The notes beneath the pieces were generated by a model, which had not been told where the DNA came from, made no database searches, and worked only from the letters and a program-made list of their open reading frames with translations. A DNA stretch of 64,000 nucleotides, from positions 62,001 to 126,000 of the forward strand of contig DASTWL010000089.1 in NCBI GenBank assembly GCA_035765895.1, given 5' to 3'. Position numbers and translations under genes: made by a program. The DNA is from Verrucomicrobiia bacterium. Lineage in GTDB: Bacteria > Verrucomicrobiota > Verrucomicrobiia > Limisphaerales > DSYF01. Each line of letters begins with the position of its first letter. Within the stretch, counting starts at the first letter, position 1. Positions 28,097-37,350 of the stretch are shown here, piece by piece.

Positions 28097-31000
28097 GATG
28101 GCGGCGACTGCAGACGCACCGTGAACCGCACCTTGGTTCCCCGGCCCGGCGCGCTTTCGACTTCACAGTCACCGCCGACCTCGGTCATCCGCCGGCGCAT
28201 GTTCGCAATGCCGTTGCCCGCGGCATAACGGCCCGGCTCCGCGCCGGACGCTGCGTGGAGGGCGGACGGATTGAACCCCTGCCCATCATCTTCAATCTCC
28301 CACGTGAACTGGTCGCTTCCAAGGCTCAACGCGATGTGCACCTCCGTCGCCGCCGCGTGTTTGAGGATGTTGTTCAGGGCTTCCTTGACGGCCAGAAACA
28401 GGTTGTGCCGCACCTCGGAGGTGAGCGCCCAGGCGGGCGGGCGCATCGGCACATCGAGCCGGCACCGCACCTGCGCCCCACGCAAATAATCCTGCGCAAA
28501 CTTGCCGAGGTAATTCGCCAGGCTCTCCAGCGTGTCGTGCCGCGGGTTCACCGCCCACACGATTTCGTCCATGGCCCGGGTCAATTCGCGCGCAATGCCG
28601 AGAATCTGTCCCAGGCTCGCCACCGCCCGGGCCGGGTCCGGCCGGCTGGGTGACAACTGGCTCAACATGGTGATGCGTGTGAGACTCGCGCCGAGATCAT
28701 CGTGAATGTCCCGCGCGATGCGGGCCCGCTCGCGTTCGAGCGCGCGCTGGCGTTCGAGCCGTTCAAGCTTGCGCCGCATCCGGCGACGGGTATCAAACCA
28801 GACTGCGCCGCTGGCCGCCAGCACCACCGTCAGGCCCGCCAGTGAGCGAAACCACAGCGTCTGCCAGAAATGCGGCAGCACCGTGAACGCGAGCTGCGTC
28901 CCCGGTTCGTTCCAAACCCCGTCGTTGTTGCAGGCCGTCACGTGAAAGACGTAGTCGCCGGGCGGAACAAAATTGTAGTTCACCGACCGCCGCACGCCAA
29001 CTTCGGCCCCTTTTTCCTCCAGCCCCTCGAGCCAGCAACGGAAGCGCACGCGCTCAGGGGAAACAAAGCTCAAGGCGGTGTATTGAAAGTCAAACCGCTG
29101 GTGCCCGGGCGGAACCAGCAGGCGCCCGGCGCCACCCTTCGTGGCCACGCGGCCGTCCACGCGGAATTCCTCGATGACCACCGGCGGCTCCAGCCGGTTG
29201 GTTCTGACGCTGGCGGGATCGAGGACCACGAGCCCTTTGCTGGTTGGAAACCACAGCCGTCCATCCGCAGTGCGGCAGCCCGCCGGCTGCAAACCGCCCG
29301 AGCATTCCAGCGTTGGCAGGCCATCCCCCTTCCCATAGGCCAGGCAGTGCAGCTCCGAAATTTCCCCGTCCGCACAGGCGTTTAGCTCGATCTTCCCGAC
29401 GCGGAAAATGCCGCCATAGGAACTCATCCAGAAGTTGCCGTCGCGGTCGTCCTCAATGTGGCAGATCACATTGTTTGGCAAGCCCTGCTCGACGCCCACG
29501 GTCGCGAACCGGCCATCCTTCAGCCGATTCAATCCGCCGCCGGAGGTTCCGATCCAGAGCGTGCCGTCCGGATCGAGGTGCAGACATTGCACAAAATCGC
29601 TCGCGAGGCCGTCCGCCTTTTTAAACTGCCGCAGTTGCCCATCCCGCAGCCGCCCCAGACCGCCGCCATACATGCCGAACCAAACCGTGCCATCCGCAGC
29701 TTCCTGCACGGAATGAACGTCGGAGAGTTCGTGACCCGGCCCGCGGCCAAACCATTCGAGGCGGTCGGATTGGCAACGCGCCAGCCCGGCGCCCGAGCCG
29801 ATCCACAATCCGCCCCCCGCGGCTGGCAACAGCGCCGGAATGGGCGTGCTGATTTCGCGGAACGGTTCCACCCGTTGAAAGGCATCGCCCCGCTTCACGT
29901 ATAATCCGCCGCCCCAGGTGCCCGCCCAGATGGCGCCGTCCGCGTCTTCAACGACGGACCACACGAACGGGTTGTTTGGGCCCGCGCTGTCATAACCAAA
30001 ACGCGTCCACGCCCCCGAGTTCAGGTGATAAACCCCCGCGCCTTCGGTTCCGACCCATACGCTGCCATCGCGCGCGGCGGTCACGGACAGAACGGCCCGG
30101 CCCTGCCACCCGTCGGGCGGCGAAAGGGAAACGGCGTTTCCCGGCCGCAACATGTTCAGCCCCGTCCCGGTTCCCGCCCAGAGATTCCCCTCGCGATCCT
30201 CGCAGAGGCAGCGGACCCAATCGTGTGAGAGCCCGTTGGTCCGGCTGAAGTGCAGCGCCCCATCATTCGGGGAAATCAGAAACAAACCGTCGGTGGCCGT
30301 CCCCGCGGCGAGCAGGCCGTCCTTTGATTCCAAAAAGGAGACCAGCGGGTTGAAGCCCCAGGGCGCCGCGCCCAAATCCCGGGTCCAGTGCTGCCCATCC
30401 CATTTCCGGATGCGCCCCTCGCTGACCACCCACAGGCCGCCGTCGCGACTGGCGCAAATGCCCTGCACATAGCTGTTCGTGGTTTCGTCGGGAAAATCCA
30501 GCGGCTGGATCAGGCCCGAGGCCAGGACCGAAACCTTGCCGTTGCGCGCCAGCCACAGTTTGCCCCGCCGGTCACTCGCCATTTCCACCACGGCCGTGGC
30601 GCCACCCGACGGCGGCGTCAGCACCTTGCCGCCCCGCAACCGCGCCACCAGTCCCGCCGCGTTCACCAGCCAGACATCGCCCGCATCGTCCGCATTCAGC
30701 CCGATGATTTTGCCGCGCCCCCAATCCGCCGTCACCGGCACCGGCTCGAACCGGCCCGCGCGGAACCGCGTCACGTCGCCGGTCTCGTGCCCGATCCACA
30801 ACGTGCCGTTCGCCTCCGCGAACAGGCTCGTGATGCGGTTGTTCTTCAGCGCCGGCGTGTTGTTGTCGTTGAACACCACAAAACGCACGCCATCGAACCG
30901 CACCAGCCCCGTGTAGGTGCCGATCCACAGATACCCGTCGCGCGTCTGGACCACGGCCGTGACGGCGTTTTGTGGCAGACCATCCTCGGCATACCATGAG

Positions 31001-31137
31001 CGGACAATGAAGTTTGGCGGCGTCGCCAACAGGTTGATGACGGGAAGGAGAAAGCCGAAAACGGCTCCAACCCGTCGCCACAGCGGAGCCGGGCCGCGGA
31101 ACGGATTCAGGCTGGAACGACAGGGAACCACAGCCAC
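28093..31137 (-). CDS. propeller-type sensor histidine kinase
   Basis: A 1,014-residue membrane kinase. After an N-terminal hydrophobic segment (about 23-40), a periplasmic double beta-propeller is built from about a dozen repeats with 'DGxLWIGTxxGGLxRL' wording (residues about 50-680). A Y_Y_Y-like domain (about 695-760; 'NYNFVPPGDYVFHVTACNNDG' landmark), a transmembrane helix (about 775-792) and a HisKA_3 domain with H812 in 'RDIHDDLG' follow. The HATPase_c domain has N-box 'VKEALNNILKHA' and 'DDGQGF'. This is the layout of BT-type polysaccharide sensors, but without a fused regulator. GTG start at 31137 is uncertain. Divergent from GH39. Confidence 0.92.
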   Translation of the reverse strand: MAVVPCRSSLNPFRGPAPLWRRVGAVFGFLLPVINLLATPPNFIVRSWYAEDGLPQNAVTAVVQTRDGYLWIGTYTGLVRFDGVRFVVFNDNNTPALKNNRITSLFAEANGTLWIGHETGDVTRFRAGRFEPVPVTADWGRGKIIGLNADDAGDVWLVNAAGLVARLRGGKVLTPPSGGATAVVEMASDRRGKLWLARNGKVSVLASGLIQPLDFPDETTNSYVQGICASRDGGLWVVSEGRIRKWDGQHWTRDLGAAPWGFNPLVSFLESKDGLLAAGTATDGLFLISPNDGALHFSRTNGLSHDWVRCLCEDREGNLWAGTGTGLNMLRPGNAVSLSPPDGWQGRAVLSVTAARDGSVWVGTEGAGVYHLNSGAWTRFGYDSAGPNNPFVWSVVEDADGAIWAGTWGGGLYVKRGDAFQRVEPFREISTPIPALLPAAGGGLWIGSGAGLARCQSDRLEWFGRGPGHELSDVHSVQEAADGTVWFGMYGGGLGRLRDGQLRQFKKADGLASDFVQCLHLDPDGTLWIGTSGGGLNRLKDGRFATVGVEQGLPNNVICHIEDDRDGNFWMSSYGGIFRVGKIELNACADGEISELHCLAYGKGDGLPTLECSGGLQPAGCRTADGRLWFPTSKGLVVLDPASVRTNRLEPPVVIEEFRVDGRVATKGGAGRLLVPPGHQRFDFQYTALSFVSPERVRFRCWLEGLEEKGAEVGVRRSVNYNFVPPGDYVFHVTACNNDGVWNEPGTQLAFTVLPHFWQTLWFRSLAGLTVVLAASGAVWFDTRRRMRRKLERLERQRALERERARIARDIHDDLGASLTRITMLSQLSPSRPDPARAVASLGQILGIARELTRAMDEIVWAVNPRHDTLESLANYLGKFAQDYLRGAQVRCRLDVPMRPPAWALTSEVRHNLFLAVKEALNNILKHAAATEVHIALSLGSDQFTWEIEDDGQGFNPSALHAASGAEPGRYAAGNGIANMRRRMTEVGGDCEVESAPGRGTKVRFTVRLQSPPS

Positions 31138-31616
31138 AGTCTGCCCACCGGGTTTGACGGACGCAAGACTGCCGGAATCGGCGTCCCGTTCCAGTTGCGC
31201 GCGACTTCGTCCGCGTGGAAATTGCCTCTCTCGCCGTGCCAGTCAGTGACGCGCGGATACGGTCCGCCAACCAAAAACCCGGCCGTCTTGACGGCGACCA
31301 ACACAAGCGTCGCAAGATTTGCGGGCCGGCTTCATTAATGTCGGCCGCCCACGCTCCGCGCATCGTGAATTCACACGATATGACAGTGAACAGCCAATCC
31401 GGTATGCTGCTCCTTCATCGCAACAATGCGTCCGGCTGCTGCAACACGACAACCAACCATTCCCGCGCGCCAACCCCACCATTCGTCTGACAATCGACTC
31501 GCCCGGTCGTCACCAACCAGGCGGTCTGCGACGCATCCGAAATCTGCGCGCCCGCAACAAATGCCGCCCGGCTTTTATCGTGCAGTTTGGAACAATCCGT
31601 AAATGCAAAATTGAAA
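31138..31616. other. divergent control region between sensor kinase and GH39
   Basis: About 480 bp with no supported gene. It must contain promoters for the kinase/regulator pair (minus) and GH39 (plus). The clearest structure is ATCGTGAATTCACACGAT at 31362-31379, which contains a perfect 10-bp palindrome (GTGAATTCAC) and 6-bp outer arms. A second weak repeat GGCCG..CGGCC lies at about 31323-31347. Confidence 0.5.
31362..31379. promoter_or_regulatory. candidate operator palindrome
   Basis: ATCGTG-AATTCA-CACGAT: 6-bp perfect inverted arms around a 6-bp centre, also holding GTGAATTCAC. Position, about 240 bp from each flanking start codon, fits a regulator site. No second copy was noticed in the window, so this is only a candidate. 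Confidence 0.35.
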
Positions 31617-33200
31617 ATGAAATCAAATCTGTGCCGGTTCGTCCTCACGCTTGCGGTCTGGCTCACCGCCGTTGAATCGTCGCCAGCCGGCAACAACGCC
31701 CCCGTGCGGCTCATCACCGCCGATTTGCAACGAACCAATGGTCCGCTCAACACCATGTTCAAACGTTGTGTCGGCGCCGGCCGCGCGAATGAAGGCCTGC
31801 GCGCCGACTGGCAGCGCCAACTGACAATCGCGCACCGCGAGTGCGGCTTCGAATACATCCGCATGCACGGATTGTTCACCGATGACATGGGGGTTTACCG
31901 GGATTACAACGGCAAGCCGGAATACAACTGGCAATACATTGACGAGTTGTTCGACTTTCTGCACGGCATCGGCATGAAGCCGTTCGTGGAACTGGGCTTC
32001 ATGCCGCAGGGACTGGCCAGCGGTTCCAAGACGATTTTCTGGTGGAAGGGCAATGTGACCCCGCCCAAAGACATGAAGAAGTGGGAGGACTTCATCCGCG
32101 CCTTCACGCTGCATGTGCAGGAACGTTACGGCCACGACGAGGTAAAGACGTGGTATTTCGAGGTCTGGAACGAGCCGAACCTCGATGGCTTCTGGGCGGG
32201 CACGCAACAGCAATATTTCGGTCTCTACGCCACGACGGCCCGCGCCATCAAAAGCGTTTCTCCCGACTACAAGGTCGGCGGCCCGGCCACGGCGGGCTGC
32301 GGCTGGATCAAGGAGTTTCTGAAATTCTGCGAGACCAACCAGTCGCCGGTGGATTTCGTCTCCACGCACACCTACGGCGTGGAAAGCGGTTATCTCGATG
32401 AGACTGCCACGCACGGCACGGCCTTGTCCAAAAATCCAAACTCCATCGTCGGCGAGGTCAAGTGGGTGCGTCAGCTGATCAACGATTCCGCCTTTCCAAA
32501 TCTGGAACTGCACTTCACCGAATGGAGCAGTTCCTACACGCCCGCCGATCCGTTCCACGACAGCTACCACAGCGCGGCCTACATCATTGACAAGCTCAGG
32601 AACTGCGGCGATGCGCCCAATTCCATGTCCTACTGGACCTTCACGGACATCTTTGAAGAGCCCGGCCCGCGTTGGGAAGCGTTCCACGGCGGTTTCGGGT
32701 TGATGAATTATCAGGACATCAAGAAATCGGCGTATTACACGTATCAATTCCTGAACCGCCTCGGCCCGACAGAACTCAAGAGCAACGACCGTTCCTCCTG
32801 GATTTGCACTGACAAAGACGGCGGCGTGCAGGCGTTGGTCTGGGATTTCACCAACACTTTCCCGGGCACGAACATGATCAATCAGGTCTTTTACAAACGC
32901 GATCTGCCCGCGCAGCCGAAAGGCAAAGTCGCACTCAACCTGTCGCATCTGCGCAAAGGCAAATACACGATGGAAGTTTACAAGGTCGGCTATCGCGTCA
33001 ACGATGCCTATGCCACCTACCGCGACCTCGGCGCGCCCAATCAACTCACCAGGGCGCAAGTCGCCGAAATCAAGGCAAGGAACAGTGGCGCCCCATTGGA
33101 AACCCGCACCGTGAAGATTGGCCGCGATGGAAAGTTCACCGACCAATTTGACATCCGCGAAAACGACGTCGTGTTTATCACGCTTAAGCCGCAGCGGTGA
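31617..33200 (+). CDS. secreted GH39 glycosidase (beta-xylosidase type)
   Basis: A 527-residue exported protein (signal peptide about 1-24). The GH39 barrel has acid/base E186 in 'FEVWNEPNLDGFW' and nucleophile E302 in 'LHFTEWSSSY', with 'YIRMHGLFTDDMGVY' near residue 80 and 'DFVSTHTYG' near 247. A C-terminal beta-sandwich follows the barrel. Family members are beta-xylosidases or alpha-L-iduronidases and relatives; the wording here favours beta-xylosidase. It is the only plus-strand glycosidase and shares its upstream region with the sensor kinase. The ATG at 31617 fits the signal peptide; no clear Shine-Dalgarno was seen. Confidence 0.92.
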   Translation: MKSNLCRFVLTLAVWLTAVESSPAGNNAPVRLITADLQRTNGPLNTMFKRCVGAGRANEGLRADWQRQLTIAHRECGFEYIRMHGLFTDDMGVYRDYNGKPEYNWQYIDELFDFLHGIGMKPFVELGFMPQGLASGSKTIFWWKGNVTPPKDMKKWEDFIRAFTLHVQERYGHDEVKTWYFEVWNEPNLDGFWAGTQQQYFGLYATTARAIKSVSPDYKVGGPATAGCGWIKEFLKFCETNQSPVDFVSTHTYGVESGYLDETATHGTALSKNPNSIVGEVKWVRQLINDSAFPNLELHFTEWSSSYTPADPFHDSYHSAAYIIDKLRNCGDAPNSMSYWTFTDIFEEPGPRWEAFHGGFGLMNYQDIKKSAYYTYQFLNRLGPTELKSNDRSSWICTDKDGGVQALVWDFTNTFPGTNMINQVFYKRDLPAQPKGKVALNLSHLRKGKYTMEVYKVGYRVNDAYATYRDLGAPNQLTRAQVAEIKARNSGAPLETRTVKIGRDGKFTDQFDIRENDVVFITLKPQR

Positions 33201-33279
33201 AGTGGTGTCGAGCTTACGAGAATGCAAACGGGCTTCCAACAGCCCGGGCTCCGGGCGTTTCACCCCGGCAAGGACAAGC

Positions 33280-34029
33280 TCACCTCAACATGCAAACAAC
33301 CCGCTCGCGAATCAGACCGCCAAGCTTTTGATAGCCATCGTGATTCGGATGCACGCCATCGGCGAACAGCGCGGCGTTCACGCTTCCGTCCGGATTCCGA
33401 AACGAGGGGCCGAAATCCCGGTAACAAATCCAGGAGACTTTACCCAGCTTGGTCTGGAGAATTTGATTCACCCGGTCCGTCATCACGGGACGCGGCGGAA
33501 CTTCATCACGCCGTGGCAAGATGCCCAACAGAAGAATTTTCGCGCGCGGCTGCGCTTCATGCGCGCCCTCACATATGGCTTCGATACCGGCAGCAATATC
33601 CTCGGCGCTGTTGAGGCCGGTGTTGTTCGTGCCGATTTTGATGATGATTAACTTGGGCGAGATGCCATTCAGTTCGCCGTGCTCAATCCGCCAGAGAACA
33701 TTCTCGGTGCGATCCCATCCAAACCCGAGATTTTCCACGGACCAGTTGGCGAAGGTGCGATTCCAAACGTCGGGAGCCCACGCCTTGGGCGCCGCCGGTT
33801 CGCCGCCCCAATAGTGGATGATCGAATCGCCAATGATCACAATCTCGGGTTTGTGCGTGCGATTGAATTCAAGCACGGCGGCATGACGGCTGGGCCATTC
33901 ATAAATGGCATGATCCCGGTTCTGCGTCAGCGGCGTGGTGGTGACCAGTCCTTCACGAATTTTGAGATCGGAAGCGCAGCCCGTCAAAGCCAGCACGGCG
34001 ACCGCAACGGATGTGTTGAAAATGTTCAT
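33280..34029 (-). CDS. SGNH/GDSL-type hydrolase lipoprotein (acetylhydrolase-like)
   Basis: A 249-residue lipoprotein candidate: the lipobox LTGC (Cys18) follows a short hydrophobic segment. SGNH blocks are present: block I 'IVIIGDSIIHYWGG' (Ser), block III 'IKIGTNNTG' (Asn), and block V 'DGVHPNHDGY' (Asp/His). Relatives include acetylxylan and rhamnogalacturonan acetylesterases and platelet-activating-factor acetylhydrolase-like proteins. Last gene of the nine-gene minus-strand run, 21 bp after the ThuA-like gene, and converging with GH39 (79 bp apart). Confidence 0.88.
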   Translation of the reverse strand: MNIFNTSVAVAVLALTGCASDLKIREGLVTTTPLTQNRDHAIYEWPSRHAAVLEFNRTHKPEIVIIGDSIIHYWGGEPAAPKAWAPDVWNRTFANWSVENLGFGWDRTENVLWRIEHGELNGISPKLIIIKIGTNNTGLNSAEDIAAGIEAICEGAHEAQPRAKILLLGILPRRDEVPPRPVMTDRVNQILQTKLGKVSWICYRDFGPSFRNPDGSVNAALFADGVHPNHDGYQKLGGLIRERVVCMLR

Positions 34030-34050
34030 TTGAATTTCAGATGCTCTCGA

Positions 34051-34977
34051 TTATTGCCGTAGCGAAATGGCGTCCGCCGTGGGAAAATCCGCCGGCGCAA
34101 TGTTTTCCACCGGTCGCTTGGCCAGCCATTTCAAGGCGCGCACCATGATCGTCTGAAAGGCCGCGCACCTCATGCCCTTCGGATCTTTCTGATCGGCCCA
34201 GACGTGCCCGTAGGTGGAGACGAACACCCGGCCCGCGCCGTATTGCACCGTCCACTCAATGGGAAACTGCAAGTGCGTCTTCGCGTCAGCTGCATACGCG
34301 AGCACGGTCAGATTCGTCGCCGGACCGCGCGCGTAGCAATACACCTCAATATCCGCGGCTTTCCACGCGCGAGGCAAACCCGCATGAATGGGATGCTCCC
34401 CAAGCTGATGCACGACGACATCCGACCGGTTGCCGTGCCCGGTGTCGCTGCCTTCGCCCGGTGGTATGATGTGCAGCGATTCATCCGGCCGCACGATGAT
34501 GGCCGAGCCGAAACCCTTCTTGCGCCAGCCCAGCCCGATCATCCGGTTATATTCTGGCCATTCGGCAAAGGAGTTGTTCGCCTCGTGATAAACGTAAAAG
34601 CCGCCACCGCCATGAACGCAATTTTCAAAAGCCCGCTGAACTTCCTTCGGCCACTGTGGCTTCCCGCCCAGGTTGTTGTAGCCGGACAACACGACGTCAT
34701 ACTTGGAAAAGTCCGGCCGCCACGTCGCCCACGCCGGATCATCCGGAGCGGAAGGCGTGATTGAAACAGTCACCGCGAACGATCCATCGTGCGCCAGAAT
34801 CTCCCGCACCAACGCGAGCCGATGCTGCCAATCGTGATTGCTCGCGCCCTCGATGATGAGCAGCTTGATTTTGGCGGGCCGCTTGGCAGCCATCGTCGTG
34901 AAGAAAACCAACAGCGAACCTGCCAGCACCCACAGCCAAAAGCCGGCACGCATCGGATGGAGCGGAAACAGTTTCAT
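34051..34977 (-). CDS. ThuA-like domain protein
   Basis: A 308-residue protein with an N-terminal signal or anchor (about residues 12-28). The ThuA-like fold is indicated by 'IKLLIIEGASNHDWQHR', 'YDVVLSGYNNLGG', 'VHGGGGFYVYHEANNSF', 'HPIHAGLPRAW' and 'YGAGRVFVSTYGHVW'. The fold resembles class I glutamine amidotransferases without their catalytic triad. ThuA proteins often accompany sugar catabolism genes in Verrucomicrobia, Planctomycetes and Bacteroidetes; the reaction is unclear. It is 35 bp downstream of the GH29 gene. Confidence 0.88.
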   Translation of the reverse strand: MKLFPLHPMRAGFWLWVLAGSLLVFFTTMAAKRPAKIKLLIIEGASNHDWQHRLALVREILAHDGSFAVTVSITPSAPDDPAWATWRPDFSKYDVVLSGYNNLGGKPQWPKEVQRAFENCVHGGGGFYVYHEANNSFAEWPEYNRMIGLGWRKKGFGSAIIVRPDESLHIIPPGEGSDTGHGNRSDVVVHQLGEHPIHAGLPRAWKAADIEVYCYARGPATNLTVLAYAADAKTHLQFPIEWTVQYGAGRVFVSTYGHVWADQKDPKGMRCAAFQTIMVRALKWLAKRPVENIAPADFPTADAISLRQ

Positions 34978-35012
34978 GATCTCATTCTAAACATGCGCCT
35001 CGTTTGAGGCCG

Positions 35013-37346
35013 TTAATCGGCACTTCCAGCAGCCGGAAGCACTGAAATTTCCGCCGCGCAGGTCCAGCCGCTGTTCCAGATGGCGCGCAGGCTGGTGAAG
35101 CGGAAATAACGGGCGCTGACTGGCGCAAAGCTTACTTCCTGAAGCGACGGGTTGTTCTGAATGTTAGCGAACGAACCGTCGGCGATGGCCGTCGTCCAAA
35201 TCGCGCCGTCAACGCTCGTTTCAAAACGATATTTTTCCACCACGCCATTGAGCACCCCATCCTGACGCGGCAAATACGTGAAGCCGGCGATGCGATTTGT
35301 TTTGCCCATGTCCACGGTGATCGTGTGCGGCTGATGCTGGTCGGCGTTCCAGCGGGTGTGCCAGAACGTGGAAGAGTCGCCGTCAATGGCGTGGGCGGCG
35401 GAGTTGTCCGCCCCGACGGTCTCCTCGCTGTCCACGCTCACCACTTTCCAGCCAATCGACATCAAGCCGGCGAAGACGCGTGAACCAGCGATGCCGAGTT
35501 TGCCGTCGGACAGCAAACTCGCGACGCGCACCGTTACGCGGCGGTCTTGAGGCAGCGCGATGGGCGCGGCGTAAACCGTCGAGTGAATCGTCGGCACGCT
35601 GCCGTCCACAGTGTAAACCATTTTGTGACCCGCCAGATTACTGAGGCTCACCTCGCCATTGGCGCTGCGGTCGGAAATCGTCGGCGGCAGCGTGTTGACA
35701 GATTGCTTGAAGAAGCCGATTTCGGCGAGCGTCGGTTCGAGGCGCGCGCCGGTGATGCGGACGCGCACTTGATCAGTCGTAACCGGCGTTTTCAAGCGGA
35801 TGAGCCGCCGATGGCCGACGGTGGTGAGTTGATCGGACGAAACGTGTTCGGGCGCAGTCCAGCCGGAACCGTCGCGGGTTTCGATGATAAACGATTCAAT
35901 CCGCTGCCCGCGATCGTCCACCGCTTCCTGCAATGAGACGACGTCGAACGTCACCGGCTTCGGCAACGTGAGCGTCACCGTGCCGTTGGTGTTGCCCGGC
36001 GCGGCTTCCCACCAGGTGTCGAGATTGCCATCCAAAACGAGCGACGGCCGGTTCGCGGCGTTGAAACTTTCCGCCGTGACCTTGCCGTCCTTCGCCAGAT
36101 CGGTGGCTAAGGTTTCATTAATGATCTGCGCCGCTTTGCTTAACGCATCCAGTTGATTATCTGGCACGAGTCCGCGTTTATCGGGCGACAGGTTCAGGAG
36201 GAGATTTCCATTGCGCCCGACGGAGGTGTAGAAGATGTCCACCAGTTGCGTCACCGTGCGCGGCTGTTTGTTGCGCGCCCAGAACCACGCGTTGTTCTGA
36301 AGCATGGTGGCGTTCACTTCCGCCGGATACCACCAGAGATGCGAACCGGGCTTGAGCTTCGCGCGACCGCCGAGATCGCCGCCGGTCCAATCCGGCCAGG
36401 TGAAGTTCTCGGGCGCAGCCGGCAACGGAATCACGCTCCATTCCGTGGCGCGCCCAACCCCGCTTTCATTGCCCACCCAGCGCACGTCCGGTCCTTTGCC
36501 CATGATCACGGCGTTCGGTTGCAGATGCCGGATCAAGTCATACCACGCGTTGTAATCGTAAGTCTCGTGAACGCTCGGGTCGGGATTTGCGCCGTCGAAC
36601 CACACCTCGCCGATCGGCCCGTATTCCGTCAGCAACTCATAAAGCTGATTCAGGAAGTAACGATTGTAGTCGTCCACGACGTAAGTGTAATTCGTGAAGC
36701 CCGGCGTCGGCGCGCGGCCCTTCGATGGATTGCTCTTGAAGCTCGCCGGATCGGTGGGGATGACCGAGGGCACGTTGCTGCTGCCGTTGCCGTAGTAGCC
36801 GGCCGGATTTTTCGGATTTGTCCGAAGCTGATACAGGTCGGCCGGCGAAAGGTAAACCGCCAGCTTCACACCGCGTGTGCGCGCGGCATCCGCCACTTCG
36901 CGCACTTCGTCGCCCTTGCCGTCGCGCCACGGACTCGCCGCCACCGAATGATCCGTGTATCGCGACGGCCAATAGCAAAAGCCATCGTGATGTTTGCAAA
37001 CGAGCACGATCATCTTGCCGCCAAAATTCGTCACGGCATCCAGCCACTGGTTCGCGTCCAGCGCGGTCGGATTAAAAATGGACGCGTCTTCGCGGCCCGT
37101 GCCCCATTCGACTTCGTTGAACGTGTTCACGCCGAAATGGAGAAAGAACGTCCGCTCCAGCCGCATCCATTCCGTTTGATTCGGACGCGGCAGAACATGC
37201 GCCGCCTTGTCAGCGATGACGTCGGGCGAATCGCCTTCAGCGATCACCTGCATCGTCGAATACGGGATTGGCTCCGCTACGACGCCGAGGCTCATGAGCG
37301 AGCAGCCCAGTGCCAAAAAGCTCCGCCTCATTCTCTTGGGCATCAT
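35013..37346 (-). CDS. secreted GH29 alpha-L-fucosidase with discoidin-like domains
   Basis: A 777-residue exported protein (signal peptide about 1-24). GH29 landmarks: 'FFLHFGVNTFNEVEWGTG' (67-84), 'IVLVCKHHDGFCYWPS' (113-128) and nucleophile D251 in 'GEVWFDGANPD'. 'GNGGNLLLNLSPD'-like ending of the barrel follows. Two F5/8 type C (CBM32-like) domains are suggested: one at about 425-560 ('DVVSLQEAVDDRGQRIESF') and one at the C-terminus (about 640-777; 'HAIDGDSSTFWHTRW'). It releases alpha-L-fucose from glycans. It begins 4 bp after the GH97 stop. Confidence 0.93.
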   Translation of the reverse strand: MMPKRMRRSFLALGCSLMSLGVVAEPIPYSTMQVIAEGDSPDVIADKAAHVLPRPNQTEWMRLERTFFLHFGVNTFNEVEWGTGREDASIFNPTALDANQWLDAVTNFGGKMIVLVCKHHDGFCYWPSRYTDHSVAASPWRDGKGDEVREVADAARTRGVKLAVYLSPADLYQLRTNPKNPAGYYGNGSSNVPSVIPTDPASFKSNPSKGRAPTPGFTNYTYVVDDYNRYFLNQLYELLTEYGPIGEVWFDGANPDPSVHETYDYNAWYDLIRHLQPNAVIMGKGPDVRWVGNESGVGRATEWSVIPLPAAPENFTWPDWTGGDLGGRAKLKPGSHLWWYPAEVNATMLQNNAWFWARNKQPRTVTQLVDIFYTSVGRNGNLLLNLSPDKRGLVPDNQLDALSKAAQIINETLATDLAKDGKVTAESFNAANRPSLVLDGNLDTWWEAAPGNTNGTVTLTLPKPVTFDVVSLQEAVDDRGQRIESFIIETRDGSGWTAPEHVSSDQLTTVGHRRLIRLKTPVTTDQVRVRITGARLEPTLAEIGFFKQSVNTLPPTISDRSANGEVSLSNLAGHKMVYTVDGSVPTIHSTVYAAPIALPQDRRVTVRVASLLSDGKLGIAGSRVFAGLMSIGWKVVSVDSEETVGADNSAAHAIDGDSSTFWHTRWNADQHQPHTITVDMGKTNRIAGFTYLPRQDGVLNGVVEKYRFETSVDGAIWTTAIADGSFANIQNNPSLQEVSFAPVSARYFRFTSLRAIWNSGWTCAAEISVLPAAGSAD

Positions 37347-37350
37347 AAAT

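Noticed and set aside
31319-31675. 118-codon plus-strand open frame upstream of GH39
   Set aside because: It overlaps the GH39 signal peptide in another frame and has no protein features.
33201-33279. Bidirectional terminator between GH39 and the SGNH gene
   Set aside because: Only a small GCCCGG/CCGGGC palindrome without T runs; too weak to call.
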